In this document: one piece after another, positions 4,817 through 8,239 of the stretch
Numbering within the stretch: position 1 is the first letter of the stretch
How the letters are laid out: the number at the start of each line of letters is the position of its first letter
Assembly (NCBI GenBank): GCA_020062525.1
Contig: JAGUWE010000109.1
Span: 1-8,239, forward strand
DNA: 8,239 nucleotides
Direction of reading: 5' to 3'
Source of the DNA: Patescibacteria group bacterium
GTDB lineage: Bacteria; Patescibacteriota; Patescibacteriia; JAACEG01; JAGUWE01
Notes under the pieces: model-generated
Seen by the model: only the letters and a program-made list of their open reading frames with translations
What the model was told of the DNA's origin: nothing
Database searches by the model: none
Made by a program: the position numbers and the translations under genes

Positions 4817-7588
4817 ATGAATATCTTAACTAAAATTTTAGGCGATCCGAATCAGCGGGTGATTGATAAACTTGAGCCGTTGGTTGAAAAGATCAATTCC
4901 TGGGAATCAAAATTTGAAAAAATAAATTCCGAGGAATTAAAGGTGCAAACCAATCTTTTCCAAGAACGACTTAAAAAAGGCGAATCCTTGGATGAACTTT
5001 CGCCCGAGGCGTTTGCGGCGGTCCGTGAAGCAGCCAAAAGAACGCTTGGTCAGCGTCATTTTGATGTTCAACTCATCGGCGGCATCGTGCTTCATCGCGG
5101 TGAAATTGCGGAAATGAAAACCGGTGAAGGTAAGACCTTAACCGCGACACTGCCGGTTTATTTGAATACTTTGACTGGCAAAGGAGTTCATATAGTAACT
5201 GTTAACGATTATTTAGCTAAGCGCGATACTGTCTGGATGGGGCAAGTTTATCACGCTCTCGGTCTTAGTGTTGGTTGTATTCAGCATGAAGCCGCTTTTT
5301 TATATGACCCGACTATGGAAGGCCTTTTGAAACCAGTGAATCGCCAAGAAGCTTACTTGGCCGACATTACTTATGGCACTAATAATGAATTTGGTTTTGA
5401 TTATTTGCGCGATAATATGGTGGATAATTTAGAGAGGATGGTTCAAAGGGAATTGCATTACGCCATTGTTGATGAGGTTGATAGTATTTTAATTGATGAA
5501 GCGCGCACCCCGCTTATTATTTCCGCGCCGGCCGAGGAAGAGACGGAGATGTATTATAAATTTGCCCAACTTGTCAAGCGACTGCGAGAAAACGAGGATT
5601 ATAATATTGATGAAAAAATGCGCGCGGCTACTCTGACTGAAGAGGGTATTAATAAAATGGAACGTTGGCTTGGTGTTGATAACATTTATACAACTGGCGG
5701 TATTAGAATGGTTCATCATATTGAACAGGCCTTAAGAGCTATGGCGCTTTTTAAGCTTGACCGCGATTATGTTATTAAAGACGGCGAAATCATTATTGTT
5801 GATGAATTTACCGGCCGGCTGATGTTTGGCCGGCGTTACAGTGAAGGACTTCATCAAGCGATTGAAGCCAAAGAGGGGGTACAAATTCAGCGTGAATCAC
5901 AAACCTTAGGCACTATTACTTTTCAGAATTATTTTCGGCTTTATGAAAAATTGGCCGGTATGACCGGCACAGCCGTAACCGAAGCCGAGGAGTTCGCCAA
6001 AATTTATAATTTAGAAGTGGTGGTGATTCCAACCAATAAACCAATGATTCGTAAAGACTTTCCTGATCGGGTTTATCGCAGTGAAGTTGGAAAATTTCAA
6101 GCTGTGATTGAAGAAATTAAAGCCCGCCACCAATTGGGCCAGCCGCTTTTAGTCGGTACCATTTCTATTGAAAAAAATGAACTTTTAAGCGAAATACTCC
6201 GCCGTGAAGGTATTCCACATAATGTTTTGAATGCCAAACAGCATGAAAAAGAAGCGCAGATTATTGCTGAGGCCGGTAAAATCGGAGCTGTGACCATTGC
6301 TACTAATATGGCTGGCCGTGGTGTGGATATAATGCTTGGCGGCATTCCGCCAAGCAATGTCAAAGTTCAAAACTCAAATGTCAAAACCGAAGAAGCTGAA
6401 GAATATAAAAAATGGGAAGAAGAGCATAATAAAGTTATTACTTTGGGAGGACTTCATATTATCGGTACAGAGCGCCACGAATCGCGGCGCATTGACAATC
6501 AATTGCGTGGCCGCAGCGGCCGTCAGGGCGATCCGGGCTCGAGCCAGTTTTATGTTTCTATGGAAGATGATTTAATGAGAATTTTCGGCGGCGAGAGAAT
6601 GAAAAATCTGATGGCAACTCTTAAAGTTCCAGAGGACTTACCAATTGAAAACCGAATGGTTTCCCGTTCAATTGAATCAGCCCAGAAAAAAGTTGAAAGC
6701 CATCATTTTGATATTAGAAAACATTTAGTTGAGTATGACGATATTATCAATAAACACCGGGAGGTAATCTATAAAAAACGATGCCAAATTTTAGAAATGG
6801 CCAAAGCCCAAGAGCAGGGTGAGACTGAAGGAACACTCAAATTAGAAATTCTTAAAATGGTGGAAAAGGAAGTTGAGCAGATTGTTCTTTTTCATACTGA
6901 TGAATCAAAGGGCGATTGGAATTTGAAAGAAATTTACGAAACAGTCAAAACGATTTTTCCGGTTACGGAGGAATTAGGGCTTAGAATTGAAGAAATCAGC
7001 AAAAATAAGGGCCAACTGGGCGCGGCTGAAATTAGAACAAAAATTATCAATTATTTATTTGATTTAGCGTGCCAGACCTATGAACAACTGGAAAATGAGG
7101 TTACCACTAACAGCAATGATCCGAAATTAATGCGCCTGATTGAAAAAGGGATATTACTGCGGGTAATTGATACGCTTTGGATTGAACACCTAGAGGCAAT
7201 TGACCATTTGCGCACCGGCATAGGGCTGCGCGGTTATGGCCAGCGCGATCCTTTAGTTGAATATAAAAAAGAAGCTTTTCGGATATTCACTGAACTAGTG
7301 AATTTAATCCAAAAAGAAGTGGTTTACAGTATTTATAAAATTGGATTTGCCCAAAAAATCGCACCTTCTTTAATGCAAACAAGCGCCATTAATGTTTTGG
7401 CGCCGAGTAAGACCATGGAAAAAGGCGCTGACCGTTGGGCCCAGACGCCGCTTACCAAAAAGGTAGACCAGCACAGCCAAGACTCAATTCCTGTCAAAAT
7501 GCGTGATGCTCAAGGCCAAAAAGTCGGCAGAAACGATCCGTGTCCGTGCGGATCGGGAAAGAAGTTTAAAAAATGCTGCGGGAGATAA
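4817..7588 (+). CDS. secA: Preprotein translocase motor ATPase SecA
   Basis: SecA drives unfolded preproteins through SecYEG using ATP. From ATG 4817 the product has 923 residues, slightly longer than E. coli (901). Visible in order: Walker A 'MKTGEGKT' (100-107), 'TYGTNNEFGFDYLRDNM', Walker B 'DEVDSILIDEARTPL' from Asp219, crosslinking-domain end 'DEFTGRLMFGRRYSEGLHQA' (about 328), 'KLAGMTGTA', 'ATNMAGRGVDIMLGG' (about 495), 'GTERHESRRIDNQLRGRSGR' (about 550), scaffold/wing parts 'LVEYDDIINKHR' and 'LWIEHLEAIDHLR', and a C-terminal SEC-C zinc motif (Cys909, Cys911, Cys920, Cys921). Residues about 512-524 ('NVKVQNSNVK') are encoded by heptad repeat. I chose ATG 4817 because 'MNILTKILGDPNQR' is the normal SecA N-terminus; GTG 4799 (six residues longer) has an AGGA 10 nt upstream supplied by the hairpin element. 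The Nudix gene follows 4 bp after the stop. Confidence 0.97.
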   Translation: MNILTKILGDPNQRVIDKLEPLVEKINSWESKFEKINSEELKVQTNLFQERLKKGESLDELSPEAFAAVREAAKRTLGQRHFDVQLIGGIVLHRGEIAEMKTGEGKTLTATLPVYLNTLTGKGVHIVTVNDYLAKRDTVWMGQVYHALGLSVGCIQHEAAFLYDPTMEGLLKPVNRQEAYLADITYGTNNEFGFDYLRDNMVDNLERMVQRELHYAIVDEVDSILIDEARTPLIISAPAEEETEMYYKFAQLVKRLRENEDYNIDEKMRAATLTEEGINKMERWLGVDNIYTTGGIRMVHHIEQALRAMALFKLDRDYVIKDGEIIIVDEFTGRLMFGRRYSEGLHQAIEAKEGVQIQRESQTLGTITFQNYFRLYEKLAGMTGTAVTEAEEFAKIYNLEVVVIPTNKPMIRKDFPDRVYRSEVGKFQAVIEEIKARHQLGQPLLVGTISIEKNELLSEILRREGIPHNVLNAKQHEKEAQIIAEAGKIGAVTIATNMAGRGVDIMLGGIPPSNVKVQNSNVKTEEAEEYKKWEEEHNKVITLGGLHIIGTERHESRRIDNQLRGRSGRQGDPGSSQFYVSMEDDLMRIFGGERMKNLMATLKVPEDLPIENRMVSRSIESAQKKVESHHFDIRKHLVEYDDIINKHREVIYKKRCQILEMAKAQEQGETEGTLKLEILKMVEKEVEQIVLFHTDESKGDWNLKEIYETVKTIFPVTEELGLRIEEISKNKGQLGAAEIRTKIINYLFDLACQTYEQLENEVTTNSNDPKLMRLIEKGILLRVIDTLWIEHLEAIDHLRTGIGLRGYGQRDPLVEYKKEAFRIFTELVNLIQKEVVYSIYKIGFAQKIAPSLMQTSAINVLAPSKTMEKGADRWAQTPLTKKVDQHSQDSIPVKMRDAQGQKVGRNDPCPCGSGKKFKKCCGR
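6359..6386 (+). repeat. Heptad repeat inside secA
   Basis: Four perfect-period heptads, gtcaaag, ttcaaaa, ctcaaat and gtcaaaa, share the core TCAAA. The 17-mer aaactcaaatgtcaaaa (6370-6386) is an exact reverse-complement match to 1514-1530 in the spacer before tgt. It lies in a loop of SecA that varies in length between species, between 'MLGG' and 'LGGLHIIGTERHESRR'. Confidence 0.75.
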
Positions 7589-7592
7589 AATT

Positions 7593-7865
7593 ATGGAACA
7601 AAACAAGCCAAAAGTTGGTGTCGGCGTAATGATTCTTAAGGATGGCAAGGTTTTGCTTGGCAAGAGAAAAGGATCGCACGGAGAAGGGGAATATGCTTTC
7701 CCTGGCGGCCACCTTGAGTATATGGAATCTTTTGAGGATTGTGCGAGAAGGGAGGTTAATGAAGAATGCGGCATTGAAATTAAAAATATCCGATTCCAGT
7801 TTTTAGCCAACATAACGAAATACGCCCCCAAACACTATGCGCACATCGGATTATTAGTAGATTAG
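7593..7865 (+). pseudogene. NUDT15/MutT-like Nudix hydrolase, truncated by an in-frame TAG
   Basis: Nudix enzymes hydrolyse nucleoside diphosphate derivatives, often oxidised or damaged dNTPs. This 90-residue frame has 'VGVGVMILKDGKVLLGKRKGSHG' followed by a complete Nudix box from Gly39 to Ile61 (G-x5-E-x7-RE-V-x-EE-x-GI), with metal-binding glutamates Glu54, Glu57 and Glu58. The 'LLGKRKGS' and 'PGGHLE' pattern is that of NUDT15-like proteins. Homology continues past the TAG at 7863-7865: the same frame reads 'KNGDPKVLE', the usual continuation after 'HYxxIxxxxD'. The C-terminal strands and helix of the fold are then lost. A GGGAG (7580-7584) sits 8 nt before the ATG, inside the end of secA, so translation is probably coupled. 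A short functional protein is possible; decay seems likelier. Confidence 0.75.
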
Positions 7866-7891
7866 AAAAATGGCGATCCTAAAGTGCTGGA

Positions 7892-8137
7892 ATGGGGATT
7901 GAGCAGGAAAATATAATTTCAATTCGTTTGGGAGCAATTTTTCACGAAGATGCGCCAAAATATAATAAAACTTGGATTGTTCATCCGGTTTTGGTAGAAG
8001 TGGCAACGGATAAAATCAAACTTGATTGGGAGGCGCAGAACTATCAGTGGGTTACTCTTAAGGAAGTAAAAAATTTCAATTTATTACCAGGATTTGATAG
8101 GGTTTTAGAATTTCTGTTTAATAAAAATCTCCCTTAA
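7892..8137 (+). pseudogene. C-terminal remnant of a second Nudix-family protein
   Basis: The 81-residue frame starts at 'MGIEQENIISIRLGAIFHED' and continues 'TWIVHPVLVEVATDKIKLDWEAQNYQWVTLKEVKNF'. This matches the half of a Nudix domain that lies after the Nudix box in the 'HPFLFEV...LDWEHxxYxW' type of family, which differs from the upstream NUDT15-like type. 'GIE' sits where the last residues of a Nudix box would be, so the catalytic box is missing. The upstream frame has a stop 9 bp before the ATG, and the change from NUDT15-like to this sequence occurs near 7889-7893. It looks like a deletion that fused two neighbouring Nudix genes. The final residues 'KNLP' and the stop codon are contributed by the repeat that begins at 8127. 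It is probably not functional alone. Confidence 0.55.
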
Positions 8138-8200
8138 TCCCTCTTTTTAAAAGAGGGAAACGAAAATCTCCCTTTTTAAAAGGGAGATGAAAGAGGGATT
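8127..8200. repeat. Nested palindromic repeat cluster at the right edge
   Basis: There are two near-identical hairpins: arms tccctctttt/aaaagaggga around one T (8138-8158) and atctccctttt/aaaagggagat around one T (8166-8188). aatccctcttt (8136-8146) can also pair with aaagagggatt (8190-8200), and aatctccctt is repeated directly at 8127 and 8165. After it come pyrimidine-rich bases (aaatccacccccaaccc) that probably continue the repeat outside the window. The first hairpin could also act as a terminator for the secA-Nudix transcript, although it lacks a clean T-tract. Confidence 0.8.
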
Positions 8201-8239
8201 TTAAAAGTGTTGTGGGAAATAAAAATCCACCCCCAACCC

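Noticed and set aside
4852..6575. Several open frames antisense to, or in other frames of, secA
   Set aside because: All are shadows of the strongly conserved secA coding sequence and show no domain signal.

Overview
The window most likely comes from a Candidate Phyla Radiation / Patescibacteria (Parcubacteria-like) genome. The DNA is AT-rich and the genes are short and mostly co-oriented. SecA carries the 'CIQHEAAFLYDP'-type insert, and there is a small CxxC-x18-CxxC zinc-ribbon protein of a kind I associate with that group. Spacers, and even reading frames, are peppered with short (T)CAAA-type repeats and hairpin repeats. This placement is an inference; no rRNA or other marker is present. 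The standard code is used: SecA has 923 uninterrupted codons, so TGA is not read as Gly.

Layout. (1) 1-1430: the 3' end of a long, Cys-free, probably secreted protein built of beta-sandwich (DUF11/CARDB-like) repeats. (2) 1431-1547: a spacer made of 7-bp-periodic repeats in opposite orientations. (3) 1548-2794: tRNA-guanine transglycosylase (tgt), split into two overlapping frames by a repeat insertion, with two more insertions in frame and all four zinc ligands missing. (4) 2800-3561: a TauE/SafE-type permease 5 bp downstream, followed by a good intrinsic terminator. (5) 3645-4010: promoter, a 62-aa zinc-ribbon protein and a perfect-stem terminator. (6) 4119-4628: promoter, a structured leader, the short ribosome hibernation factor (hpf/raiA) and a terminator. 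(7) 4638-7588: promoter, a 106-bp MITE-like hairpin repeat in the leader, and secA. (8) 7593-8137: a NUDT15-like Nudix gene whose homology runs through a TAG, joined to the C-terminal remnant of a second Nudix protein. (9) 8127-8200: a palindromic repeat array at the right edge.

Functionally these are housekeeping genes: queuosine-type tRNA modification (tgt), ribosome hibernation (hpf), Sec-dependent secretion (secA), nucleotide clean-up (Nudix) and a transporter. I see no defence system, CRISPR array, tRNA, rRNA or transposase. The unusual content is the repeat biology. One heptad-periodic repeat family occupies a spacer and interrupts conserved genes at least four times (tgt three times, secA once). 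It may have forced tgt to be expressed either as two coupled polypeptides or by a -1 frameshift. The zinc-less Tgt and the structured hpf leader are the other items worth following up.
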